Origin: Paraburkholderia sacchari
Lineage (GTDB): Bacteria > Pseudomonadota > Gammaproteobacteria > Burkholderiales > Burkholderiaceae
NCBI RefSeq assembly: GCF_000785435.2
Contig: NZ_JTDB02000002.1
Coordinates: forward strand, 1,034,284 to 1,098,283
Length of the DNA stretch: 64,000 bases
Direction: 5' to 3'
Shown here: in pieces, positions 25,815 to 33,485 of the stretch
How positions within the stretch are numbered: the first letter of the stretch is position 1
Layout of the letters: each line of letters begins with the position of its first letter
The notes under the pieces: generated by a model
The model's input: only the letters and a program-made list of their open reading frames with translations
Database searches by the model: none
Told to the model about the DNA's origin: nothing
Translations under genes and position numbers: made by a program

Positions 25815-25918
25815 GGTGCGCGAGTATCGGGCTACGCGGCAAGATTCGCTATTCGATACGGGCTTCTGCAAAGGACAAGCCGGCGGAGACGGTGTTTTCG
25901 CATACGAGTTGCCAGTGA
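25815..25918 (+). pseudogene. Remnant of an usher 3' end
   Basis: In one frame this stretch reads GKIRYSIRASAKDKPAETVF and then SHTSCQ-stop. It lines up with the end of the intact usher, CKVRYSMPVAVKDNPAEKVF then ADANCQ-stop, with matching DNA such as the shared CGCTATTCGAT. It precedes adhesin 2 just as the true usher end precedes adhesin 1. No start codon or usher body is present. It is best explained as a relic of a duplication covering the usher 3' end plus adhesin, or of a decayed second usher gene. Confidence 0.78.
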
Positions 25919-25948
25919 GCGAAAGCTTGATGCAACGAGAATGTTGTT

Positions 25949-27019
25949 ATGGAAAAAGTCAGTTTGATTCGCGTGATATGGCGTCGCTTCGTGTTGTTGC
26001 TTTTGCTGGCGACTTCGAGTGGGGCGTGGGCGACTGCTTCGTGCAAGGCCAACTACAGCGCCTTTACGCTTTCATTTCCTTCCACGGTGGCTGTTGCGCG
26101 TGACGTGCCTAACGGTTCCTTGCTTACCGCATGGGTGCAGACACAGCAATTGACGAATTACTACACGTGCACCGTGACGCAGCAGACAGCAACCGGCGTG
26201 GACTTCGAGACTGCCGGGATCGTATCTTCCACGCCGACATCGTACAAGGTGTCCTACAACGGCTATTCCGTGAGTGTTTATTCCACGAATGTGCCAGGCA
26301 TCGGCATTGCAATGGGCGGGTATATCAATTCAGGCGGGATCGGATGGGCGGGGTTTTACGACTTCCCGCACCTCGGTCTTCAGAACAATCCCAACGGAAC
26401 GGTCAATAACGGCGGGCAGCTTGTCGCGGCATTGGTCAAGATCGGGGATGTTGCGCCTGGCACCTTGAGTGGCATGATCGCCCAGGCCTTCTCCTGGGAG
26501 GGGCCATCGAATCCGCCGGCCGGCGACAACCTTGCGGCCGGCGTGATCAACTTCAGTATTTCGCCTGTTGCAGTCACGGTTATGACGTGCCGGACGCCGG
26601 ACATTAGTGTACCGATGGGGGTGTTCAAGACCACGGATTTTCCCGGTGTCGGTTCGCTCTCCCCGAGTCCGGCGAGTTTTGTGGTTCAGCTTCAAAACTG
26701 TCCAGGCGGCGCGGCAGTGAGCGGCACACAAGCGGGACAGATACATAGCGTTCAGTACCGCATCGATCCCACGAACGGCACGCTGGTCACCAATGTCGCG
26801 GCGCTCGGCGGCAGCCCTTCGGCCACCGGAGTTGGAGTCGAACTCTTTGATAGCACGGGAGCGGTCTTTCCATTGTCCACCAATAAGGCTTTGAGTGGCT
26901 TTAATAGCGCCAGCGGCGGGAGCTATTCGGTCCCACTGACGGCGCGCTATTACCGCACGGGCACCGTGACGCCCGGACCAGCCGACACAACCATGACGTT
27001 GACCGTGTCATACCAGTGA
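25949..27019 (+). CDS. Fimbrial tip adhesin-like protein 2 (paralogue of 24075-25145)
   Basis: Also 356 residues: a signal peptide (RRFVLLLLLATSSGAWA), a variable N-terminal domain, and a C-terminal pilin domain from MTCRTPDISVPMGVFKTTDF to SYQ that is very close to adhesin 1 (shared NVAALxGSPSATGVGxxLFD and PLTARYYRTGTVT). The N-terminal domain is much more diverged and lacks the Gly/Trp-rich loop, which suggests altered ligand specificity after duplication. It ends the cluster, 15 bp before a strong terminator. The upstream 200 bp holds an usher remnant. Confidence 0.8.
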   Translation: MEKVSLIRVIWRRFVLLLLLATSSGAWATASCKANYSAFTLSFPSTVAVARDVPNGSLLTAWVQTQQLTNYYTCTVTQQTATGVDFETAGIVSSTPTSYKVSYNGYSVSVYSTNVPGIGIAMGGYINSGGIGWAGFYDFPHLGLQNNPNGTVNNGGQLVAALVKIGDVAPGTLSGMIAQAFSWEGPSNPPAGDNLAAGVINFSISPVAVTVMTCRTPDISVPMGVFKTTDFPGVGSLSPSPASFVVQLQNCPGGAAVSGTQAGQIHSVQYRIDPTNGTLVTNVAALGGSPSATGVGVELFDSTGAVFPLSTNKALSGFNSASGGSYSVPLTARYYRTGTVTPGPADTTMTLTVSYQ

Positions 27020-27034
27020 GGCGAGTATTCGACC

Positions 27035-27066
27035 AAAAGCGCCCACCGTGAGGATGGGCGCTTTTT
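27035..27066 (+). terminator. Rho-independent terminator of the fimbrial cluster
   Basis: AAAAGCGCCCA (27035-27045) pairs with TGGGCGCTTTT (27055-27065) around a 9-nt loop. The U-rich right arm, plus the A-rich left arm, make it bidirectional; it would also serve metG arriving from the right. Confidence 0.9.
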
Positions 27067-27104
27067 GCGCGGCCGGGCTGTGAAGCGCACCGCGCCGTAT
27101 GGTT

Positions 27105-29255
27105 TTAACGCACCCGCATGCCCGGCTTCGCGCCGCTATGCGGCTCGAGAATATAAAGCCCCGGTTCGGCCTTTTCGTCGGCGGCGGAAGCGGCGAGCAC
27201 CATGCCTTCGGACATGCCGAACTTCATCTTGCGCGGCGCGAGGTTCGCGACCATCACCGTGAGCTTGCCCTTGAGGTCTTCGGGCTTGTACGCCGAGCGG
27301 ATGCCCGAGAACACGTTGCGCGTCTTGCCTTCGCCCACGTCGAGCGTGAGTTGCAGCAGCTTGTCCGAGCCTTCCACGACGTTGCAGTCGACGATCAGCG
27401 CCACGCGCAGGTCGATCTTCGCGAAGTCGTCGATGGAGATGGCCTCGGGGGTTTCCGGTTCGGCTTTCTTCGCTTCCTTGGCGGCTTTCGACTTCTTGCT
27501 CGCGTCGGCGCTGGCGGCGGCGGGCGCTTCGGTCGCCTGCAGCGAGTCGCGGTTCGCGGCGAGCAGCGCTTCGACCTGCTTCGGGTCCACGCGCGTCATG
27601 AGGTGCTTGTACGCGTTGATCGGCTGTTGCGACGAGAGCGTCTTGCCCGCGTCGGCCCACGTGAGCGGCGCGATCGCGAGGAACTGCTCGACACCCTCGG
27701 CGAGCGTGGGCAGCACCGGCTTCATCGCCAGCGAAAGCAGACGGAACGCTTCGAGGCTCACGCTGCAGGTTTCGTGCAGCGCCGCCGCGTTGGCCGGGTC
27801 CTTCGCCTGTTCCCACGGCTTGGCCGCATCGACGTACGCGTTCACCGCGTCGGCGAGCTCCATCGTGTGGCGCAGTGCGCGGCCATATTCGCGCGCTTCG
27901 TAGTTCGCGGCGATCTGCGGAATCGCCGCGCTCAGTTGCGCGATGAGCGGATGGTTCATCGCGCTGTCCAGCACCCGGCCTTCGAAGCGCTTGATGAGGA
28001 AGCCCGCCGCGCGGCTCGCGATGTTGATGTACTTGCCGACGAGGTCGCTGTTCACGCGCGCCTGGAAGTCTTCGAGGTTCAGGTCGAGGTCTTCCATCGA
28101 GCTATTGAGCTTGGCCGCGAAGTAGTAGCGCAGCCACTCGGGATTCAGGCCCGTGTCGATATAGCTTTGCGCGGTGATGAAGGTGCCACGCGACTTCGAC
28201 ATCTTCGCGCCGTCCACCGTGAGGAAGCCGTGCGCGAACACATTGGTGGGCGTGCGATGGCCCGAGAACTGCAGCATCGCCGGCCAGAACAGCGTGTGGA
28301 AGTACAGGATGTCCTTGCCGATGAAGTGGTACTGCTCGGTCTTCGTGTCGGGCTTGACCCACGCGTCGAAGTCGAGCCCGCGCTTCTCGCACAGGTTCTT
28401 GAAGCTCGCGTAATAACCCACGGGCGCGTCGAGCCACACGTAGAAATACTTGCCGGGCGCGCCCGGGATCTCGAAGCCGAAGTACGGTGCGTCGCGCGAG
28501 ATGTCCCAGTCGGCGAGCTTCGATTCGCCCGCGTCGCCAAGCCACTCGCGCATCTTGTTGGTGGCTTCCGGTTGCGCGAGGCCGCTCACCCAGCCGCGCA
28601 GGAACTGCTCGCAACGCGGGTCCGAAAGGCGGAAGAAGTAGTGCGTCGAGGTCTTGCGGATGGGCGTGGCGCCGGAGACCACCGAATACGGGTTCTTCAG
28701 GTCGGTGGGCGCATAGGTCGAGCCGCACACTTCGCAGCTGTCGCCGTACTGGTCCTTCGCGCCGCACTTCGGGCACTCGCCCTTGATGAAGCGGTCCGGC
28801 AGGAACATGTTCTTGACCGGATCGTAGGCCTGCTCGATGTCGCGCGTCTCGATGAGGTCCGCCGCCTTGAGCGCGAGGTACACGGATTCCGAGAGCACGC
28901 GGTTCTCGTCGGAGTCCGTCGAGTAGTAGTTGTCGAACGACACGCCGAAGCTGTCGAAGTCGCGCTTGTGCTCCTGCCAGACGCGCGCGATCAGCTGTTG
29001 CGGCGTGAGGCCTTCCTTCTCGGCGCGCAGCATGACGGGCGTGCCGTGAGTGTCGTCGGCACCGACGTAGTAGACCTCGTGGCCATGCATTCGCAGCGCG
29101 CGAACCCAGATGTCCGTCTGGATGTACTCGACCAGATGGCCGATGTGGATCTGCCCGTTGGCGTAGGGCAGAGCAGACGTGACGAGGATCTGGCGGCGGC
29201 CGCTTTGAACGGTAGACGCGCCGGCTGCGACGAGGTCGGTGGCGGGTGCTGACAT
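27105..29255 (-). CDS. metG: Methionyl-tRNA synthetase
   Basis: A 716-residue class I synthetase. The HIGH motif is HIGH at 37-40 ([10 protein letters not shown]), four zinc Cys appear in [18 protein letters not shown], and the KMSKS loop is [10 protein letters not shown]. An Ala/Lys-rich linker leads to a C-terminal tRNA-binding EMAP/Trbp111 domain ([20 protein letters not shown]). The start at 29255 gives the normal N-terminus; the frame stays open upstream but only as unlikely Arg/Pro-rich sequence. It charges both initiator and elongator tRNA-Met. A terminator-like hairpin lies ~124 bp upstream in the same direction. Confidence 0.97.
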   Translation of the reverse strand: MSAPATDLVAAGASTVQSGRRQILVTSALPYANGQIHIGHLVEYIQTDIWVRALRMHGHEVYYVGADDTHGTPVMLRAEKEGLTPQQLIARVWQEHKRDFDSFGVSFDNYYSTDSDENRVLSESVYLALKAADLIETRDIEQAYDPVKNMFLPDRFIKGECPKCGAKDQYGDSCEVCGSTYAPTDLKNPYSVVSGATPIRKTSTHYFFRLSDPRCEQFLRGWVSGLAQPEATNKMREWLGDAGESKLADWDISRDAPYFGFEIPGAPGKYFYVWLDAPVGYYASFKNLCEKRGLDFDAWVKPDTKTEQYHFIGKDILYFHTLFWPAMLQFSGHRTPTNVFAHGFLTVDGAKMSKSRGTFITAQSYIDTGLNPEWLRYYFAAKLNSSMEDLDLNLEDFQARVNSDLVGKYINIASRAAGFLIKRFEGRVLDSAMNHPLIAQLSAAIPQIAANYEAREYGRALRHTMELADAVNAYVDAAKPWEQAKDPANAAALHETCSVSLEAFRLLSLAMKPVLPTLAEGVEQFLAIAPLTWADAGKTLSSQQPINAYKHLMTRVDPKQVEALLAANRDSLQATEAPAAASADASKKSKAAKEAKKAEPETPEAISIDDFAKIDLRVALIVDCNVVEGSDKLLQLTLDVGEGKTRNVFSGIRSAYKPEDLKGKLTVMVANLAPRKMKFGMSEGMVLAASAADEKAEPGLYILEPHSGAKPGMRVR

Positions 29256-29378
29256 AAGTGAGGGGAAGTCCGATGTTGCGGGGGGAAACAGCGATTTTAG
29301 CAGGGCGGGGGCTTGGCGCGTTCGGCCCGGGAACGACGGCCCGTGCGCATGCGGGGCGCGCATGCAAAAATGCCAGGC

Positions 29379-29406
29379 AAAAAAAACCGGGGCAGGATGG
29401 CCCCGG
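29379..29406 (-). terminator. Orphan rho-independent terminator upstream of metG
   Basis: On the minus strand CCGGGGC (29406-29400) pairs with GCCCCGG (29393-29387) around a 6-nt loop and is followed by eight T (29386-29379). It has no obvious upstream gene of its own, because the OmpA-like gene already terminates at 29602-29625. Confidence 0.8.
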
Positions 29407-29601
29407 AGCAACAACGACAAGAGGAGAATGGTGACGCGGCGGCGTCGCCGCACACGTACCGTAAAGAAAGACAGCGGAGTTGGGGGAGAGTTCGAAAAAT
29501 TTTTCGATCGGCTAGCTTCGCCCGCCGTGCGTCTGGCCATGTGTCTGGCCGCGGCCCGTCTGCAGGGGTTCGTGCAGGCCCGCGCAGGCTCAAAACGCAA
29601 A

Positions 29602-29625
29602 CGGGACGGCCTTGCAGCCGTCCCG
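29602..29625 (-). terminator. Terminator of the OmpA-like lipoprotein gene
   Basis: CGGGACGGC (read on minus from 29625) pairs with GCCGTCCCG around a 6-nt loop, followed on the minus strand by TTTGCGTTTTG. It lies 51 bp after the stop codon. Confidence 0.75.
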
Positions 29626-29675
29626 CTTCAGATGTTGCCGGCGCCGCGCTGTTGCCGCGGCGCCGCGAGGCGCGC

Positions 29676-30329
29676 TTAGCCCCCCTGGTGCTGTGCCGTC
29701 GCGCGCAGATAGATTTCCACGCGGCGGTTTGCGGTGCGGCCGGCTTCGGTGCTGTTGTCCGCGATCGGCTGGGTGTCGCCGCGGCCCTCGGCCGCCATGC
29801 GCTGCATCGGGATGCCGCGCGACGCCAGGTAGTTGACCACGCTCTGCGCGCGGTTGACCGACAGCGTCTGGTTGTAAGCGGGCTGGCCCGTGTTATCCGT
29901 ATGGCCCACGACCTGCGCGACCACTTCCGGGTTCTGTTGCAGCGTCTGCGCGACCTGGTCGAGCACCGGCGCGAACGACGGCTTGATCGCGTAGCTGTTG
30001 GTGTCGAACGTCACGTTGCTCGGGATGTTGAGCTTGAGCGAGCCGTCCGGCTGCTCGCTGATCTGCGTGCCGGTGCCCTTGGTGGCGCCGGAGAGCTTGT
30101 TGTGGATGGCGGTCCAGTTGTAGCCCGTGATGCCGCCGACCAGCGCGCCGGCGCCCGCGCCGATGGCCGCGCCCTTGCCGCCGCCGAAGATCGCGCCGAT
30201 GGCCGCGCCCGTGCCAGCGCCGACACCGGTGCCAATGGCGGTGTTGGTGCCCTGCTGGGTTGCACAACCGGCGACGAGCGCGCCGGCAACGGCAAAGACG
30301 GACAGGCGGGTCAAGATTCTTGTGTTCAT
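29676..30329 (-). CDS. OmpA-family lipoprotein with glycine-zipper segment (YiaD-like)
   Basis: A 217-residue lipoprotein. The lipobox LVAGC places the lipidated Cys at residue 22. Residues ~30-70 are a Gly-zipper (GAGTGAAIGAIFGGGKGAAI and on), likely membrane-associated. The C-terminal OmpA domain follows (VTFDTNSYAIKPSFAPVLDQ, VVGHTDNTGQPAYNQTLSVN, RAQSVVNYL, ADNSTEAGRTANRRVEI), which binds peptidoglycan. AGAGAGG precedes the ATG at 30329. The gene is divergent from mrp and has its own terminator. Expected role: outer membrane-peptidoglycan anchoring. Confidence 0.9.
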   Translation of the reverse strand: MNTRILTRLSVFAVAGALVAGCATQQGTNTAIGTGVGAGTGAAIGAIFGGGKGAAIGAGAGALVGGITGYNWTAIHNKLSGATKGTGTQISEQPDGSLKLNIPSNVTFDTNSYAIKPSFAPVLDQVAQTLQQNPEVVAQVVGHTDNTGQPAYNQTLSVNRAQSVVNYLASRGIPMQRMAAEGRGDTQPIADNSTEAGRTANRRVEIYLRATAQHQGG

Positions 30330-30695
30330 TTTTTCAATCCTCTCTTGGGTGGAACTGTACAGTCGCTTGTGCCGGTCACTGCTCCCGATTGGCCCGGATT
30401 GGCCCCGATTGGGCTCAGGGTCTTCGGACGGCGCGCGGCTGCAACTACTACAATGACGACTTGGGCACTTGCTTGAATCGTCTGGCAATGATGGGTCCGT
30501 TTTTTGGCGACGGCTTGACAGGTGCACAATCGGCACAAGCAGCGGTGCAAAAAGGGCCGATGCCGCGAAGCGTGCCTTGCCTCGGGCATTTGCGCAATCC
30601 AGCTTAACAATTTCTTGCGATTTCCGGCGCTGACATGACACCTCGCGGCATTCCGGCCGCGCGGGCGCCGGCGCATTCTTGCAGACGGAGTTTGA
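30330..30695. other. Divergent intergenic region, OmpA-like gene versus mrp
   Basis: A 366-bp region with promoters in both directions. Its notable content is a set of three helically phased repeats at 30384-30412. No RNA gene was recognised. Confidence 0.4.
30384..30412 (+). repeat. Three 10-bp phased direct repeats, CCCGATTGG-like
   Basis: CCCGATTGG, CCCGGATTGG and CCCCGATTGG place GATTGG at exact 10-bp steps (GATT at 30387, 30397 and 30407), one helical turn apart. They lie 55 bp upstream of the OmpA-like ATG, so they may be a binding array for a regulator. Function is unproven. Confidence 0.55.
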
Positions 30696-31784
30696 ATGAG
30701 CATTGATCGGGCATTGGTCGACGCCGCGCTGGCGGCCCTCGTGGATCCGAACACGGGCCGACCGTACGCAACGGCGAAAGGCGTGCGAAACGTTACCGTC
30801 GACGGCGATACGGTCGGCGTCGAGGTCGTGCTCGGCTATCCGGCAAAGAGCCAGTACGAGGCGGTCCGCGCTCAGGTGGAAGGCGCGCTTGCCGCCGTGC
30901 CCGGCGTCAAGGCGAGCCGGGTCGCGGTGCGCCACGAGATTACCGCTCACACCGTGCAGCGCGGCGTGAAGTTGTTGCCGAATGTGAAGAACATCGTCGC
31001 CGTGGCCTCGGGCAAGGGCGGCGTGGGCAAGAGCACGACCGCCGTGAATCTCGCGCTCGCGCTGGCGGCCGAAGGCGCCTCGGTCGGCGTGCTCGACGCG
31101 GACATCTACGGCCCGTCGCTGCCGATGATGCTCGGCATCGAAGGCCGCCCGCAATCGCCGGACGGCCAGTCGATGGACCCGCTCGAAGGGCACGGCGTGC
31201 AGGCCAACTCGATCGGTTTTCTGATCGAGCAGGACAACCCGATGGTCTGGCGCGGCCCGATGGCCACTTCGGCACTCGAGCAGTTGCTGCGCCAGACCAA
31301 CTGGCGCGATCTCGACTATCTGGTCGTGGACATGCCGCCTGGCACGGGCGACATCCAGTTGACGCTCTCGCAGAAGGTGCCGGTCACGGGCGCCGTGATC
31401 GTGACGACGCCGCAGGACATCGCGTTGCTCGACGCGAAGAAGGGGCTCAAGATGTTCGAGAAGGTGGGCATTCCGATTCTCGGCATCGTCGAGAACATGG
31501 CCGTGCACGTTTGCTCGAACTGCGGTCACGCCGAGCACATCTTCGGCGCGGGCGGCGGCGAGCGCATGGCGAAGGAGTATGGCGTGGAGGTGCTCGGCAG
31601 CCTGCCGCTCGACATCGGGATCCGCGAACAGGCCGACTCGGGCCATCCGAGCGTGGTGGCCGATCCGGCTGGCCCGGTGGCCGCGACGTACAAGGCGATT
31701 GCCCGCCGCATCGCGATCCAGGTCGCGGAGCGCGCACGCGACATGAGCTCGAAATTCCCGACCATCGTCGTGCAGAACACCTGA
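30696..31784 (+). CDS. mrp: Iron-sulfur cluster carrier protein Mrp/ApbC
   Basis: A 362-residue protein. The N-terminal ~95 residues are a MIP18/DUF59 domain. The P-loop ATPase begins VAVASGKGGVGKSTTAVNLA (motif at 105-114), with DADIYGPSLPMMLG and VVDMPPGTGD. The conserved Cys pair C273-x-x-C276 (VCSNCGH) binds a bridging Fe-S cluster in the dimer. It transfers Fe-S clusters to apoproteins. GACGGAG precedes the ATG at 30696. It is divergent from the OmpA-like gene; the SOD-like gene follows after 240 bp. Confidence 0.95.
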   Translation: MSIDRALVDAALAALVDPNTGRPYATAKGVRNVTVDGDTVGVEVVLGYPAKSQYEAVRAQVEGALAAVPGVKASRVAVRHEITAHTVQRGVKLLPNVKNIVAVASGKGGVGKSTTAVNLALALAAEGASVGVLDADIYGPSLPMMLGIEGRPQSPDGQSMDPLEGHGVQANSIGFLIEQDNPMVWRGPMATSALEQLLRQTNWRDLDYLVVDMPPGTGDIQLTLSQKVPVTGAVIVTTPQDIALLDAKKGLKMFEKVGIPILGIVENMAVHVCSNCGHAEHIFGAGGGERMAKEYGVEVLGSLPLDIGIREQADSGHPSVVADPAGPVAATYKAIARRIAIQVAERARDMSSKFPTIVVQNT

Positions 31785-32023
31785 GCGGCGCACGCGCGGC
31801 CGGCGGTTCGTAGCGGGCCAGGCCGGCAAACTGTCCCTGTTTGAGCCGAAGTTGAGCCGATGCTGCGCGGCATGCCTCGTCGAGCCTTGCTGCATAAGGC
31901 TTGCGGCGTGCGCGGCAGCGCTCACGCGGGGCGCGCACAAGGGCGTCCGCGCGGTATCATGTGACATTCAAGGGTCCGGATCGACGGTCGCAGGGGCGCA
32001 CCGCGTGCGGACATGAGGATTGC

Positions 32024-32572
32024 ATGGGCAAAGGAATCGACCGGGGAGACGCAAGGCGCGCGGGCCGCGCAGCCGTGCTGGCCGTGGCGGCGTGCATGCT
32101 GCTGGCCGGCTGCACGAGCTTCATGGGCCGGCAGGACAAGCGTGCGCTCGCGCAGGTCTTGCCTGTCGTCGGCAGCCAGGTGCGGGGCACCGTCTCGTTC
32201 GTCGAGCGCTCGGACGGCGTGCAGGTGAGCTACAACCTTCTTGGCCTCGCGCCCGACAGCGACCACGCTCTCCAGGTCCACGATCGCGGCGACTGCAACG
32301 CCGCCGACGCGTCGAGTGCCGGCGGCGTGTTCGCACCCGCGGCCGATCGCCTGAAGGCGGGCACGCGCGTGGAGGGCGACCTCGGCAATATCCACGCGGA
32401 TTCCAATGGCGTCGCCATCGGCTTCATCGTGGCGCCGGACGTCTCGCTCGACGGCGTGCGCTCCGTGCTGCAACGCTCGGTGCTCGTGCATCGCGACCCA
32501 ATCGACCCCTACGCTTTTCCCGCGCGCGGCACCGGCCCGGCGCTCGCCTGCGGCGTGATCAAGGCGCAATGA
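32024..32572 (+). CDS. Cu/Zn superoxide dismutase-like lipoprotein lacking most metal ligands
   Basis: A 182-residue lipoprotein (lipobox LLAGC, Cys30). The fold signature of SodC is clear: LQVHDRGDC, SAGGVFAP, GDLGNIHAD, SVLVHRD and the C-terminal ACGVI. Compared with SOD1/SodC, only three of the metal positions remain: His86 (H48 position), Asp119 (D83) and His156 (H120). The H46 position is Gln84, H63 is Val102, H80 is Val116, and no counterpart of H71 is seen. The disulfide cysteines (C91 and the one in ACGV) are kept. It is therefore unlikely to dismutate superoxide; a structural or binding role is inferred. An upstream in-frame extension to 31901 is improbable. Confidence 0.82.
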   Translation: MGKGIDRGDARRAGRAAVLAVAACMLLAGCTSFMGRQDKRALAQVLPVVGSQVRGTVSFVERSDGVQVSYNLLGLAPDSDHALQVHDRGDCNAADASSAGGVFAPAADRLKAGTRVEGDLGNIHADSNGVAIGFIVAPDVSLDGVRSVLQRSVLVHRDPIDPYAFPARGTGPALACGVIKAQ

Positions 32573-32811
32573 CGCGCGGCAAGCAACGAATCAACCCCCG
32601 CAATGACGCTCCGCCGAGGGGCGCCTCGTGTGCACTTCCAGGCACGCCGACCCACATCGCGTAAAATAGTCGCCTTTCGTAGATCGGCGGCACGCCGCGG
32701 AGCGGGCGGCAGGGCGCGCGAGACGCGCTTTCGGACCACTCCAGCGCCGCTTCTGCGTTGTTTCCGGCGTTATCTTTTTTGTTCCCCGTTTTTTCTGGAC
32801 CGTAGCCCAAC

Positions 32812-33381
32812 ATGGCAATCAAATCCGACAAGTGGATCCGGCGCATGGCCGAAGAGCAGCAGATGATCGAGCCGTTCGTGCGCGACCAGGTTCGCATGTC
32901 GGAAGACGGCCGCAAGATCGTGAGCTACGGCACCTCGAGCTACGGCTACGACATTCGCTGCGCCGACGAATTCAAGATCTTCACGAACATCAATTCGACC
33001 ATCGTCGACCCGAAGAACTTCGACGAGAAGTCGTTCGTGGACTTCAAGGGCGACGTCTGCATCATCCCGCCGAATTCGTTCGCGCTCGCGCGCACGGTCG
33101 AGTACTTCCGCATTCCACGCAACGTCCTGACCGTGTGTCTGGGCAAATCCACCTATGCGCGCTGCGGGATCATCGTGAACGTGACGCCCTTCGAGCCCGA
33201 GTGGGAAGGCTATGTGACGCTCGAATTCTCGAATACGACACCTTTGCCTGCCAAAATCTACGCGAACGAAGGCGTGGCCCAAGTGCTCTTCTTCGAGAGC
33301 GACGAGATCTGCGAGGTGTCTTACGCGGATCGCGGCGGCAAATATCAAGGCCAGCACGGCGTCACGCTGCCCAAGACCTGA
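32812..33381 (+). CDS. dcd: dCTP deaminase
   Basis: A 189-residue homotrimeric enzyme converting dCTP to dUTP for thymidylate synthesis. Family marks are [77 protein letters not shown] with the catalytic Glu, and the C-terminal [15 protein letters not shown] -10-like TAAAAT lies near 32662. The next gene is a decarboxylase separated by a strong hairpin. Confidence 0.97.
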   Translation: MAIKSDKWIRRMAEEQQMIEPFVRDQVRMSEDGRKIVSYGTSSYGYDIRCADEFKIFTNINSTIVDPKNFDEKSFVDFKGDVCIIPPNSFALARTVEYFRIPRNVLTVCLGKSTYARCGIIVNVTPFEPEWEGYVTLEFSNTTPLPAKIYANEGVAQVLFFESDEICEVSYADRGGKYQGQHGVTLPKT

Positions 33382-33423
33382 CGTTCGAGCGCACCACCAC
33401 CCACCGCACACACGACATACGGG

Positions 33424-33472
33424 GACCGCTGCGCATCAGGGTGAACAGACCCTGGCAGCGGTCGTTTCTTTT
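33424..33472 (+). terminator. Extended hairpin between dcd and the decarboxylase gene
   Basis: Outer arms GACCGCTGC/GCAGCGGTC (33424-33432 and 33455-33463) and inner arms CAGGGT/ACCCTG (33437-33442 and 33449-33454) form a long stem followed by GTTTCTTTT. It ends just before the GGAG ribosome-binding site of the decarboxylase, so it may terminate dcd or attenuate the next gene. Confidence 0.7.
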
Positions 33473-33485
33473 GGAGAATTCGCCC

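Larger units (their letters stand above)
29256..29675. other. Intergenic region between the OmpA-like gene and metG, with two minus-strand terminators
   Basis: A 420-bp region. The right terminator (29602-29625) belongs to the OmpA-like gene. A second, strong terminator (29379-29406) points toward metG with no annotated gene in the ~195 bp between them. A minus-strand small RNA ending there, or a metG leader attenuator, are the two simplest readings. No ORF with recognisable homology was found. Confidence 0.5.
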
